Shown here in pieces: positions 44,601 through 56,719 of a DNA stretch of 64,000 nt. This stretch comes from Lenzites betulinus (taxonomy: Eukaryota > Basidiomycota > Agaricomycetes > Polyporales > Polyporaceae). The notes beneath the pieces were generated by a model. The model did no database searches. It was not told the DNA's origin and saw only the letters and a program-made list of their open reading frames with translations. Both the position numbers and the translations under genes were made by a program. The number at the start of each line of letters is the position of its first letter. Positions within the stretch are counted from its first letter, which is position 1. The stretch spans positions 868,001-932,000 of the forward strand of contig JABYQU010000005.1 in assembly GCA_022264855.1 (NCBI GenBank). The letters run 5' to 3'.

Positions 44601-46607
44601 TCAGGGCTAGAAGTCTCCGCGCACACCGTCACATTTAATGCGGGCAGCGCACTGTGCCCACGTCGATGATCCCCGTATTCACGCGGCGCGGCGCGGCGCC
44701 CGGCCTCGACGTCGTCACTGCGCACCCTCGCCGCCGTCACCGGTACCGGTACCCGGGATACGGGGCGCGGGCTCGGGCGTCGCGTAGCCACGCGGTGGGC
44801 CCGGGGGCTGGGCCTAGCCCGACTTGTGTGCTTGTGGGTCTGTGTGCGTATGTGCGCGTGTGTGATGTCCTTTTGTTCTTGTCACGATGCTGGTGGGTCG
44901 GCTCGTGCTCCACCTGTGTGATTCGTTGTTCATTGTGCACTGAGGGAGCGTGCGTACCGGGCGCCGCTAGTGAGTTCGAGTTTATTGTGTGTAAGCGCTC
45001 GGGAAGGAGGACGGGGCTCGGGTGCAGTAAGTCTGTATGCTGGGCGGGGCGCCAAGATCTTGGTTGTTTGAGTTTGGGCTTGGATGGCTTGAAGGTAGGA
45101 CTTGGGACTGGGCAGAGGATAAGTCTTTGGATCTTAGACGAGCCCGAGAACACTGACCGCTGGCAGGACGATCGCCAAGTAGCGCGTCATGCAAAGTGTA
45201 TGTTCCATCTTAATGATCATGCAATGCTCTGAGACTGGCCGCGACGTACGATCGTCAGAATATACGCTTGACCCGAATTTTCTCTCGCAGTCTCACCTCT
45301 CACGCGCACGGCGCACATGTGGGCCAAGGATTTGGGCGTGGTCGCCGAGCTTGAACACGAACTCGAGCCGCCTCAATCCCACTAGCACTGCCGAGACACA
45401 CCTTCTCGCGCAATACTGAAGGGATACTATATGAGATACGAGACGATATTGTACGACTACGGCTACGGACAAGTGGACGGTACGGCTACGGGGGTCGGGG
45501 CTACGGGGTCGGAAGGCAGACTGCTATCGCTAACAGCGGTATTACACGGGTGGGACTACAGGATGGTGACGATAACGGTGACGGTGCGAGCGGACGGGCA
45601 AACGACTATGTGAATGTGAAGTGGGGAATATTGTGAATATCAAAGTATGCGAAGACTCAGAGCATAAGAGAGGAGAGAAAGAGGAGAACGGTGGTATACA
45701 CAAAACACAAGCCCCGAAACACGACACCCTAAATCGCCCGAAGGCTGTAAACCACGAACCATAAAACGCGCACACATGTATGTATCATATCATATATCGA
45801 GTCGGGTGTCTGTCTGTATGTCTGTATGGCTCAGGCTGTATCACTATCGGATCATATTGCGACGAAAGTACGGAACGGAAACTCGCCCGACGCGCGCGTG
45901 CGCAACCTTAACCGGCACACGCACGCACGCACGCGCGGTGGTACGATAACAAGCAGGCAATGTAATGGGTAGCGGTAATGGGTAGCAAGCAAGTGGTACG
46001 CGGGGGCGGGCGGTAGTAAGACAGTGGGACGCGGGTAGGCGGGTAGGGAGGTGGGGAGGGAGGTAGGGAGGTAGTAATGCAACAGTAGCGTATACGGCGC
46101 GGGGGCCGCCGGGAAGTGTCCTTGTGAGTGCGAATGCGAACTTGGAAGACTGTGAATGCGAAGGGGAACCATGAAGTGCGAAATGCGAAGGGCGAACAGG
46201 AGACGGGGGACGCGAAGTGCAGAGTGCGGCGCAGAGTGCATAGCGCGCCATGCATGGGTGTAAGGTTATACGGTGCAGTTAGAACCCGAACGGGAGGGAG
46301 CAGAGAGGGAGCAACGAGCGACAGGCGGCCGGGGCGAGCGAGCGGCGGGCAAAAGAGCGGCGGGGGCGGGGCGGGCGGGCGGGCGATTAGGCGGGGTGGT
46401 ATACTACAGGCGCGACGCGGATATGGATCTTCGGAGACGACAGGGACTAGGAGGGTGGCAGACGACAGGAGGGGGGCAGGGCAGGGAGAAGGCAGGAGAG
46501 GGGGAGCATCCGTGTGCGAGCTCGAGACGCGGCGTGCGAGGGCTCCAAACAGGCGGCGGCGGGGCGCGGGAGTCGGGGTGCGAGACGGAGGTCGGGGGTC
46601 GAGCGTC
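41677..46607. other. Gene-free region on the 3' side of the TEA factor
   Basis: Nearly 5 kb with no gene I can support. Open frames exist on both strands, up to about 240 codons at 42,564-43,292, but they overlap each other and are Arg/Ser/Cys-rich without motifs. The DNA holds low-complexity patches: CA/C-rich sequence at 44,400-44,560, a GGCTACGG-type repeat near 45,464-45,510, G-rich GGGTAG-like repeats at 45,965-46,075, and a degenerate TGCGAA-containing array at 46,130-46,240. Part may be the 3' UTR of the TEA gene. Confidence 0.5.
45965..46075 (+). repeat. Degenerate G-rich repeat (GGGTAG/GGGAGG-like)
   Basis: Irregular copies of GGGTAG, GGTAG and GGGAGG run through the segment, densest at 46,031-46,073. 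The G-runs could form quadruplexes. It is not a telomeric TTAGGG array, because the unit is irregular and the block is internal. Confidence 0.6.
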
Positions 46608-49502
46608 CTAGCTCGGACTCGCCCTCAGGGAGGGGGAGGAGAGACTCGGGCACTCACATCCCATAATGCCCCATACTATACTGCTCCCAAACCACATCAG
46701 CCACCGCCCTCGCACAACATCATCGCACGAAAAAACGACTCACGCCCATGAACTGCCCCGCACCCGCGATCGCCACGTCCGGGCCGCCGCCCATGCCCAT
46801 CCCGCCCATCCCTCCGCCCATGCCCATGCCCATCCCGCTCATCCCTCCGAGTCCTCCCAAGCTGCCCATCCCTCCGAGTCCTCCCATACCTCCCAGTCCG
46901 CCTTGCCCGAGCCCCATCCCGCCGCCCAGCCCCAGCCCCATCCCAGAGCCCGGCCCGTACAAACTTGCACCCTGGGAACACGGCTCCGCGCCGGGAGTGT
47001 GCGCGTGCGCGTTGTGCCACCCGAGGTGCGCGGCGCTGAGCGCGAGCGGCGAGCTCGGCGTGGGCGGGAGGCTCCCGTACGCGTCTTCCTCGGCTGTGTG
47101 GTGCAGCAGCCCGCCGTGCCCGTGTGACTTGATGGACATCTCGAGCGGGGGGAGGTGTGTGGAGAGGGCGGAGAGGCCGGCGGGGAGCGAGGAAGGGTTG
47201 TGGTGCGAGTGGGGGTTGTGCGAGGAGTGCGAGGTGTGTGAGGAGTGGGAGGAAAGGTGCGAAGGGTGCGAGGTATGGTGCATGGGCGGGCCAGCGTCGA
47301 GCGGGTAGTTGAACATCATGATGTCGTCCAAATCCGCGCTCAAATCCGACTGTCCTTTGCGTCAGCACACGCTCTTCCACTAACCCCACTCCCACTAAGA
47401 GGAGGAAGGGACACAGAGAGAGAAAGGCGACTCACCGCACTGCCCGCGGAAAACGCGCTCGCGCCGCTCCCCGCGGTCCCCGGGCGGCTCCCGCTCCCGC
47501 TGCCCCCGCTCGACGCCGCGTCCGAGAAGCTCGCGCAGTCCGGCGACAGCGGCGGCGTCGCGTTCGCCCCCATTCCTTGCGTTGCCATCCCCGCGCCGGT
47601 GGCGGAGGACGCGAACCCTGCAGCGCCGGTGACGGAGGCGAACCCTGCAGCGGAAGAGGCGGAAGAGGGAAATCCCGGGGCGCCGGCAGCTGAGGACAAC
47701 ACGCCGCTCGCGCTGACGTTGTTGAACTGGAAGAGGATGGAGAGGAGGACGTCGGCGGGGGCGGGCGGCTCGGCCGCGCCTGCGCGCACGATCTCCTGCG
47801 TGATCGTGTATATGCTTGGGTCTGTCGCGGGGCGCAAAATAAAAGAAAATCAGCGTCTGCTCGATCTTCACCGGGAAAAAAGAGGGCGGAAAGGGATGGC
47901 GAAGAGGAGGAGAGAGTGGAGGAAGAGAGAAGGAGAGGGTGAGAAGGGCGCAAAAGCGAGGGATCAAATAAGCGAAAAGCGGGAGAGAGAACCCGTCGCA
48001 AGGCAGGTAGGAAGAAGCGGAAGAAGGGGGAAAATAGAAAGCAAAAAGCAGAAGAAAGGACACTCACCAGCGGCCCGACAGAGCGTCTCCCAGAAGCGCG
48101 GCACGAAGCGCGTGCGGTACAGGAACGAGCACTCCATCTCGCTCGGCCACTGCGCGCGCGGCATGCAGCTGCTGCTCAGCAGCTCGAGCTCCGTGCGCTC
48201 CGCGTGTATCTGCCCGCTCTGTCTCTGGCCTTGGCTTTCTCCGTTTCCTTGCTGGCCTTGGCCTTCTCCGCGTTCGTCCTGGGTTCCTTGCTCATGAAGC
48301 CCATAGCTCGAAGCAGAGGCAGAACCAGAGCCAGCCCCCGCAGCACAAACAACAAACCGCGACCATGCCGCCAACGGCGCGCGCGACAAGAACGTCACGC
48401 TCGGGTCGATGTGCCGCAGCACGCGCGGGCCCGGCGCCTGCAGCCCGGCGCCGAGGGCGGGCCCGAGGTTGAGGTTGAGCGCGAGGCCCGTGCCCGTGCC
48501 CGCGGGGGAGGCGGTGGGCGAGGGGACGAAGTTCGCGAGGGTCGCGGGGGTCGCTGTGGTGGGCGATGAGGTGGAGGAGGAGGAGTGGAGGGGGGAGGAG
48601 GAGAAGGATGAGGAGGAGAGGGAGGAGAGGGAGGACGACGAGAGGGAGGAAGAGGAGAGCGAGGGCAGGGAAGGCAGCGCGTCGCCGAGCGCGGGGAGGC
48701 GCAGCGGCGGGAGGGGCGAGCCGGGGTCGGGGATGACGTCGATGCAGACGAAGCTCGAGGGCGTGCGCGGCGCGGGCGGCGGCGCAGGCGTGCTGGACGC
48801 GGTGCCGGGGCGCGCGGGGGACGCCGCGCCCGATGCGGAGGACGTCGACGCGGACCCAGAGGCGGACAAGGGCAGGGACGCGGACGCGTCGGAGCGCGCG
48901 TGCGCGCCGGCCTTGGGCTGCATCATTGCGAGGTGCTTGCTCGAGAGCTGCTGCAGGACTGGGGGCGCGTTAGTACGTGATTGAATTAATTAGGGAGATA
49001 AGAGAGATGGAGGAGGGAGGGGGAGGGAGAGAGGGAGGGAGGAGGAAGGAGGAGGGAAGGGAGGAAGGGGGACGCACTGCGCTTGCCCTCGGTGGTGTCG
49101 CGGAGCTGCTGGAGGCGGGAGCCGACCTGCTTGGGGGTCCTGCGCTTGCCGGTGACGTTGAAGATGTAGTCGGAGATGAACTTGTTGCGCATGGGGAAGC
49201 GGCCGAAGGAGCGGCTCGTGCGGCTCTCGACGGGCTGGTACTTTTCGAGGCCTGCAGAGACGCGGGTGAGTGGGTGGTGGACGGCGGCGGAGAACGCGCT
49301 TACCCTCGACGAGGGCGGCCTCGAGGTAGGGGGGCCAGACGACCTCGCCCTTGCCCTTCATGGTCTTCCAGCACTTGCGGCCGGTGACGATGGTGTGGAT
49401 GGTGTCGTTGATGCCGGAGGAGGGGGAGACGGAGTAGGAGAGGTCGTCAGCGGAGGAGATGTGCATGTGCTGCGCGAGGTTCTCGCGGTGGTTGGGGGCC
49501 AT
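46608..49502 (-). CDS. TEA/ATTS-domain transcription factor (AbaA/Tec1 family)
   Basis: TEA-domain factors bind CATTCC/T-type sites; fungal members (AbaA, Tec1) control conidiation, filamentation and other developmental switches. The ATG at 49,500-49,502 starts MAPNHRENLAQHMHISSADD. The TEA domain spans roughly residues 52-122: GEVVWPPYLEAALVEGLEKY, FPMRNKFISDYIFNVTGKRR and TPKQVGSRLQQLRDTTEGK, split by a 52-nt intron. The next exons are long and low-complexity, including a poly-Ser run, then RHIDPSVTFLSRAPLAAWSR and QWPSEMECSFLYRTRFVPRF, and a block DPSIYTITQEIVRAG. The last large exon is His/Ser-rich and then Gly/Met/Leu-rich. The end is uncertain: splicing of 46,653-46,743 gives a stop at 46,608, while read-through stops at 46,720. 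It is the only gene in the last 22 kb. Confidence 0.9.
46786..46965 (-). repeat. Gly/Met/Leu-coding repeat in the TEA gene
   Basis: Short imperfect repeats of GGCATGGGC, GGACTCGGAGG and related units encode a Gly-rich tail with periodic Met and Leu (GGLGGMGGLGGMGSLGG-like). This is a low-complexity, probably disordered C-terminal segment and a likely source of length variation. Confidence 0.85.
49003..49067 (+). repeat. GA-rich tract in a TEA-gene intron
   Basis: An almost pure purine stretch (GGAGGGAGG-type units) on the plus strand, that is a pyrimidine tract on the coding strand, inside the intron that follows the TEA domain. The 250-nt intron at about 47,818-48,066 is likewise strongly purine-biased on the plus strand. 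Confidence 0.75.
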
Positions 49503-51738
49503 GGCGGTCGCGGGCGCGGGTGGGGCGGGGGGCGGAGGGCGGAGTAGGGCGGCGGGGGAGGCCCACCCGCGGACGGCGGGTTATATACGGCATGCGCGCA
49601 GAGCTGGAGTGGAGGAGAGGACGAGCAGGCTTCGCGGCGAGCAGCGACTCGCACTCGCCCGCCACAGCCGCCCGCACCCAGATACGCGCCCAGATCCCCG
49701 ATCGCGATCTCTACCGCCCCCCCGGGCCCAGCTAATTAAATCCCCACCGCTGGCCATCCCCGTCCGAACCCCCGCCAGATCCCAAGCCCCTTCCCACGCC
49801 CCGCCCGAGCTCTCTCTGGACGCAGATATCCGGACGCGCCCGGCCGCTCGCCGCTCGCCGCGCCTACCCCCGCCTTCCCCGCGCGCCTTCCCCTCCCCCG
49901 TCACACACGGCGTGACGCGCGAACGGAGCGCGCCCCCCTGCGGCCTTGCTCGCGCCCACCGCCCCGGCTCCCGCCGCGCGCCCCATCCAGCAGTCCCAGT
50001 CCCTGCCCGCGCACGCACACCCCTCCGCGCCGCTCGCCCTCCGAGGATTCGCAGCTCCTGCCCGCCGCCCTGCGGCTTGATGGCGATCGCGCCCGCCGCT
50101 CTCCTCCGCGCACCTCGCCACCGCTCCCTCGCGACGCGCGAGGAGGGTGATGGGCTGACGCGACCGTGCTAAAGGAGGGTGCTGAGCTTGAGGAGCCCGC
50201 GCGCCCGAGCCCGGGAAACGCCCGGCGCTCGCGCGGAGGCCCCAGCTGCTCTTCGGTTCTGCCTGCACTAGCTCGCGCACGCACCACCCCCGAATCGCAG
50301 CGCACCCACCGCAGCACGCGGGCGGGGTGCATTCCGTCCAGTACTTTGCGACCATCGATCGCGCCGTCGTCGAAGCTTTGCGCGCGATGCGATTCGCTGC
50401 CCGCGGGCGTGTATATATCGCGCGCTGGAAGGAGGATGCGCGAGTGCGCGTGCGCGTGCGAGTGCTTGCGTCACTGGGTGGTGGGTGGTGGGGCAACGCG
50501 GTCACGCCGGGCTCGGGGCATGCGCTTCGACTTCGCCTTCGACTGTCTTCGTGCGTGACGCGTCCTCGCAGCGCGATCGCGCGCGCATTCGCGTCCGGCG
50601 CGTTTCGCGCGTCGAGGACGCGTCGCCGCCGCTCGTTCGCGTCCGGTCGTGCGTTCCAGAAAGCCGCGTCGGTGTCTGTCGGGCTATGTGAATCAGCGTC
50701 GACGTCAAGCGCGAGGAAGGAGGATCGCGTGCCGTGCCGCCGATGCCATCGTCCTCGCTCTCCGGTCTCGCGTCTCCCCTCCTATCCGCCTGCCTGTCTG
50801 TCCATTTGCATCTGAGTCGGGCTCGCACTAGGCGCCCTAGCGACGTTCCAGCCATACCTACCCCGGCGCAATCGAGTAAAACACGTCCATACCCATAACT
50901 TGCTCAGCTTGCGCCAGAGCGCCGGTCCAACGCGATCGGTGGTGGTAGTGCTGGACTGGTGGTGGTGTGCCACCGGTGCGCTGCCAGATATGCCCCCGCT
51001 TGCGCCCCGTTTGCCGCTTGCCGGAGGTGTAGATCGCTGTGTCGGGCGGGCGGGGATGTTCCGTACGCGTTGCCATCCTGCAGGGCTGTAGGGAGAATGT
51101 AAACGCGCACTGTATCGAACCCCGTTCCAATACTGATGTTAATGTGGTGGACGCGGTGCGGTAGTGGCAGTAATACTTACGGCACGTACCCCCACCGCGC
51201 GCGCGTTTCGTCTCGCATTTGCATTTGTCGCGCCCCAGGACCGCACGCACGGCGCACCAGGACCAGCGCGAACTCGAAAATGACAGATGGCCGCGAGTGA
51301 AAATCAACGCCTCGGACTCGGACTCGGACTCGACGTGGAACAGCGCGCAGGAGCGAATCACGCACGCGCGCCTACCCTCCGCCTTGCGTTGATTGGCCGG
51401 CGCTATGAGAGTGGGATGCGGGCCAATGAGCGACACGCGCGCCCATTGGCCGTGGGGGGCGTACCTACATGTGTGCAATTCGGGCAGGTATTAAATGATA
51501 GTGTTACTAGTTGGGACGGGGCTGCGCTGCGCTGTGCTCGGCGAGGTTGTTCGTGATTGGATGGCTAATGTAGGGCGAATGGGAGGGCGAGTACTAGTGG
51601 GAAGGCGAATGAGAGGGCGACTGGGCGGGCTAATGGGGTGGGAGGGAGAATACGAAACGCGCGGCGGGCGGATCGCCAGGGGTGCGCAGGGAGGTGTACC
51701 TGTTAGAATTTAGAGGGGGCGGAATGTGCGCGGGAGGC

Positions 51739-51768
51739 GTATGTGGTAATGTGGTATGTGGTAATGTG
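51739..51768 (+). repeat. Perfect tandem duplication of a 15-bp unit
   Basis: GTATGTGGTAATGTG occurs twice head-to-tail at 51,739-51,753 and 51,754-51,768, in an otherwise GC-rich non-coding region. Confidence 0.9.
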
Positions 51769-53025
51769 GGGAAATGTATCATGGAGGATGTAGTAGTGCT
51801 GTACGCGTACGCTAGCCAATCGTACCGCGACATACCAGCCACCCTCACCCAACCAATCAGTGTCACGACATAGTTATAGCGCGCCACGCCGCCCAACAGC
51901 CTGCACACCCCTGCTCATGACAAGATAGAGCGCGCGATATCGATAAGGTGCACGTACAACGTAAACGCGCCAACGCGCGCAGTACCACCACTGCTAGTCG
52001 ACGTCAGCCTCAGCCTCAGCGTGATGCCCTGCGAAATGAGCGCGCCATTCAGGCCACGACGTCGCGTGCAGCCAACGCGCTCGCGTACGGTCCTGCGGGT
52101 GCGCACGCAGGACGCGCCCTGTCGGAGGCGGATCACATCGTGTGTCGTGCCCCGGCGTAAGTACACCTGCGCGGAGGGCAGGCAAGACGGAGCGCGTCGC
52201 CCCCGCGACGCGCCTGATCAAGCCATACCACCAATAGCATCAATACCGACCATTGCCAATGCCACTCGTATTCCGCCCGCCCTGTATGATATATCATAAT
52301 CATATGGGGAACGGGGAACGAGGAGCGGCATCAAGCGCGGGATAGTGGCATTAGACCCTAGAGGCATTATTAGAGGTATCAGAGCAGCCGGCGATCACAA
52401 TTTGCGGGCGTGTAGCGCGCGTTATGTACGTACGTACTGCACTGCTGGAGAAACGTTTTCCGGGCGAGGGGGGTCCGTGCGCGTCGTGCGCGTGTGTCTT
52501 GCGCTGTGACTGGGAGTGGGACTGGGAGTACTTGGGGAGAGTGACATTGCCATACGTGGGTGTCCCGCGCATACGTACGGTAGGTTCGCGATCGGGATCG
52601 TCGCCGCGGTGGGTATTCTGCGCTGCGCGACGTCAGTGTCCGCGCGCCAGCCAGTGAGAGTTCGCGCCAGCCAGTCAGCGCGTCAGCGAGTCAGCCAAGG
52701 AGAGACAAGTACTGACAATCTTGAGACCAGGGCTCTCCCTCCCTCGAGCCAAGCCCCCGATGCGCGACGCGCGATGCGAGGAAGACGACGGGGACGGGGG
52801 CGCACGCTATCGGACGCACGCACGTCCTCGACAGCCCAACACCGCGACACCGCGACACCACGACAGCCCGACACCGCACGCACGTCCATTTCTCCGCCCG
52901 GGGGCTCGGGGTAGGCGATGGAGGTGGAGAACGGGGAACGTGGAATGCTGGCAGCGCTAGCGCTAGCGAGGCATGGACGCGGCCGGTGTCTCTGGAGTCC
53001 CCGGGCTGGCGGTGCTGCCGCGCAA

Positions 53026-53048
53026 GGCTGTTGGGCTGTTGGGCTGTT
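53026..53048 (+). repeat. Short tandem repeat GGCTGTTG
   Basis: Nearly three copies of the 8-bp unit in non-coding DNA. Confidence 0.85.
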
Positions 53049-56000
53049 AGACTGCAGAAGCGAATGGGAGAGCGGGAGCACCGCGCGGCAGAGGTCACCG
53101 GGGCGTGCGTTAGCGTGCGCCGTGCATTGGCCGTGCAGCAAGCTTGACATGAAGCTCGGTGGGGCGTGCGACTGGCCTTGGGGTGAGACCGAGTGGCAGC
53201 CACTAGCACTGGGAGCCCGGGGCGTACGTGCGATTCGTCCGGGGGGGCGGACGAGCGGGGAGGGAGCTTTCAACGCCATTGGGCTGCGTAAACGGAAGTT
53301 ACTTTTGGACGCACGGCAAGCCACTCGACCCGAGGTCGCCCGAGCGAAGCATCCACTGATCCAGCAGATGCATCTAGCGTGGATCGCTCGGCAATATACA
53401 GTTCAAGCTGATATCACAGTCGATACTGGCGAGGGGGATAATGAATGGTGTGAACGGCGAGGGTGAATCGCGATGCGGACCCACGGGACGGGCGGGGCTG
53501 GGTCACGTCCACGGTCCGCCGCGCATCATGCACACGCGCACGCGCAAAAGCCTCCGGGCGCAGATGAGCAGATGGGCGCGGCAGGCGCGATACCGTGACT
53601 AGATAGATGGCGCACGATGCAATCATGCAATCGTGCAATCGTGGATCAGGCTGATGGTGGGAGATCCCGCGGCGGTGGGGGCCAGTGGGTCCACAGCCAG
53701 TCGCGAGTTGGGACTTGCGGTCGCGCGGCCGTCTGTGCACGTTCTGAAGGCGAGTTCCCTGCAGAAAGTAGCAAGACTCGAGCTCGGAATGGCTAGTGCA
53801 CCATGGGCTGCGAGCCATGTGCATGGGGCTCGCGTGTCGCAGCGCCGCTTCAAAGCTTCAAAGCTTCGCTAGTCGACTCTGCGCGTGGGCGAGCAGCGTG
53901 TCTGAGACAGCGAGGTTTGCAGTCTTCGCGGGTGGCCCGCCGCGATGCCGACGCATGCACGCTCGTGGTGGTGGTACAGACGAAAGGGAGGTCCGACTCT
54001 TCGAGGCGATCGCGCGCGCCACCGACGTAGCCCGTGCTACTGCAATCAGTGAATCACCGGCCGATCCCGTTAAACCAGCCACCGGCGCCTACGCGCGTGG
54101 CCGACGCTCGCGCGCCGCGGCACGTCCGATCCCGCGGCGAGTTCGTTAACGTTCGCCTCCATGTTCTGGCTCGACACCGCGCGCTCGCTCGCTCATACCG
54201 TGCATTGCAGACGCTTCATCCTTGACCAGAACCTTACTCGCAGCCCGTGTTGATGCCCGAGGCTTTCCCGGGATCCCTAGCCTGGCATATGTTTAGGCAT
54301 GGTCCGACTCCGGGTATGTGCCCATGCCACTGTCAGCCTTAAGCTAAGTTCGTTATTTTCGGAGGCCCGCGCGCGCGAGCACGGATCTCTATCGCGGCGA
54401 CCATACCATATGATATCACAGACTCTAGAGGAGGCACCGCTGCCGCTGATGGTGGTCAGCGCAACATACCCTCATTCACATCACTTCATTAACCCAGCCG
54501 CGGACCCTCTTTGACAGATCCTATCCCTCTGCGTCTCCGTGCTACACCCGTCCATGCTCAGCCACGACAAGGTCCCCCGTGGCGGACTGCTCCCGAGCGA
54601 GGCTACCGACCGCCCGGGTCGCGCGAGAACACAAATCGCGCGACCGCGATCGCACCCTGTCCGCTGTGTCGTGTCGTGTCGTGCTCCGCTAGCGGAGTTG
54701 GACGCCGGCGACGCGACAGCTGGGCCTCGCCGCCCTACACTGACATGCGAGATCGACTTGGGTGCTTGGACAAGCGGTGGCACGGGCTGGCGGTGACTAG
54801 TTGACTAGTGACAGCGCGCTTGGAGGATGCGCGCGCGATTTTTGCTTCCGTTACACAGTGCTCCCGCGGCGGCCCGGCTGTATGTCAGAGACGCGCCAGC
54901 ACTCCTCCTCACACAGTTGCAATGTTCACTGTGTTCTGTTTATAACTCATTTGTCTGCTGCTCAGATACTCTCAGCTCCTAGGCAATGCACGTCTTGGCA
55001 GAAACCGCCCCCCTCCTCGTGTTTTCGATTCTAAAGTCCCCAAGCAATTGCAAGTTTTCGACGGAGAAACACGTCCGGAACGTCCACCACTGTGCCACCC
55101 CCCGCGGCCTTGCGCGACACGACGCTCCACAGTGTCCGATCGGCATTGGCAGCAATAACACAACTTCCCCCTGTATACTCGATACATCACGACCTAACAG
55201 GTGCGCGATCTCCCTCCGCCAGTTCCCCGTAACTGTAACAGAACCACGAGGCTGACGCGGTATAGTAGACCAGCGCGACTAGACCAAAGAACACCAAATC
55301 CAAACACGCCCAGGACGCGTAAATTCAGGACCGCGCTGCGCCCACAATAGTCTGACCTTGCGCCTGTAGACCAAACGATAGCAGACGGCGGCGGCCCCTC
55401 TCTGCCAATGCTGAGTCGCGCTCGCCCATTGGCCCTCTCCTGTGCCCTCGCCCTCGCCCAATCACCAGTCCTGTGCCTGTGCATTGCAGCCTGCAGCCTA
55501 TAGTGACGCAGCCCAAGACCATGAAAACAGCCAGTCCAAGAACACTCGTCGGACCAATCGCGGAACGACGCCACCCCATCCAATAGCGTCCCCCCAGATC
55601 GCGCGTCGCGCAGCCTCCACAGCTACGCCCGGAGCCGCCCGCACCGCCTGGCCGGGCTAGCGCGAAATCCGAATCTGCGTTATTACGGAGAGTCCCTGCG
55701 CCGTCCCCGGTGGGTCTGTGCCACCCGTCTAGTCCGAGTGTACATTGTACGCCGTACGGTGGCTGGAACAGGGCGCACTTGGGTCCATACTTGGTGCTAG
55801 GTGCATACTTTTGCTAGTAGGGCTTATTCGCGGGGCTATAGCCATCCCGGTGCCTACTCTACTCTACTTTACCACTACCACTGCCACTGGGCTCGGAACG
55901 GGATGGGAACTGGGCTGGACGCGCGGCGCGGCACCGACACCGGCCGCGCCGCGCCCCCGCCGCCGCACGGTACAAATGCACTCGGCCTGGATTTAACTAC

Positions 56001-56337
56001 ATTCTGGGTTCAACCACATTCTGGACTCAGCTGGAACTGGATTGAACTGGATTCAAGTGCCACTGGAACTGGCGCTGGATTCTGGTCCCGCTAGCGCTGA
56101 GTTCAGATCCAGACATGCGCCGCGGCGATCGCGCGCGCGCGCTACTAGTGGCAGTGGCGCCCGTGCGAACCTTGGAGCACGATCGGTGCGCGCCTTGGGT
56201 GCGTCCTCTCCTGGGCCGGTTCGGTGCTGGACTGGGTGCGTCTGCACGATGGCGATGGCGAGCGGGAGAGCGGGCGAGAGTGCGAGCGGGCAGGGCGGCG
56301 ATGGGGGCGGGGCGGCGATGGGTGGCATTGGGGCCGT

Positions 56338-56719
56338 CAGCGCACTCAATTCTGTTTTTTTATTCTCACTTTATTCACACGGGCCTCGGCTAAGGGTGCG
56401 AGGCTGTTCTGCCTGTGGCGGAGAGCAGAACATGCAAACATACGTCTCCCTCATCCATTCCCTCCCTTTCTGCCTTGAAACTTACCACAGTGTTGTAGTT
56501 CAGCTCTACAAAGGGCCAGTCAAAATCTGGGAAAGATTCGCTTTCATATGCAGTATAACGCCGGAGGGTTGTGCTGCGAAGCTCGCTTGCTGCTGTTTCC
56601 TCGTCCCCATCATTCATTAGTAAGCCTAAACATATACGGAAGGTATGACCTCAACAAACGCCCTTAGCCGAGGTCCGTGTGAATAAAGTGAGAATAAAAA
56701 AACAGAATTGAGTGCGCTG
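56338..56719. mobile_element. 382-bp non-autonomous DNA transposon (MITE-like)
   Basis: The element starts CAGCGCACTCAATTCTG and ends with the reverse complement, CAGAATTGAGTGCGCTG. The terminal inverted repeats are 59 bp long with a single mismatch (56,338-56,396 and 56,661-56,719), including an exact T7/A7 run. The flanks give a 3-bp direct repeat, CGT, at 56,335-56,337 and 56,720-56,722. Ends beginning with CA and a 3-bp target duplication fit CACTA-like or PIF/Harbinger-like transposases in principle. The element has no transposase. The interior is more AT-rich than the surroundings and holds a 75-codon minus-strand frame. Near-identity of the repeats points to a recent insertion. The superfamily is inference; the repeat structure is directly visible. 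Confidence 0.92.
56390..56617 (-). CDS. Small ORF inside the MITE-like element
   Basis: A 75-codon frame from an ATG at 56,615-56,617 reads MNDGDEETAASELRSTTLRR, then ESFPDFDWPFVELNYNTVVS, and ends near RTASHP. Its composition is more protein-like than that of the surrounding frames. It shows no transposase motif. It might be a remnant of the parent element, a captured exon or chance. Confidence 0.25.
   Translation of the reverse strand: MNDGDEETAASELRSTTLRRYTAYESESFPDFDWPFVELNYNTVVSFKAEREGMDEGDVCLHVLLSATGRTASHP

Larger units (their letters stand above)
49503..56337. promoter_or_regulatory. Very long gene-free region upstream of the TEA factor, proximal part
   Basis: This region has no supported gene. 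It begins with the TEA promoter; a TATATA-like stretch lies at 49,581-49,587. The whole stretch is GC- and CpG-rich, with many CCAAT/ATTGG pentamers, for example around 51,391-51,450 and 55,426-55,590. Short tandem repeats include TCGGAC x3 at 51,311-51,330, a 15-bp unit twice at 51,739-51,768 and GGCTGTTG at 53,026-53,048. Open frames are frequent because stop codons are rare at this GC content, but none shows a domain or credible exon chain. Confidence 0.55.

Noticed and set aside
45965..46075. GGGTAG-like repeats as an internal telomere
   Set aside because: The unit is irregular and not TTAGGG, and it is embedded between ordinary sequence.
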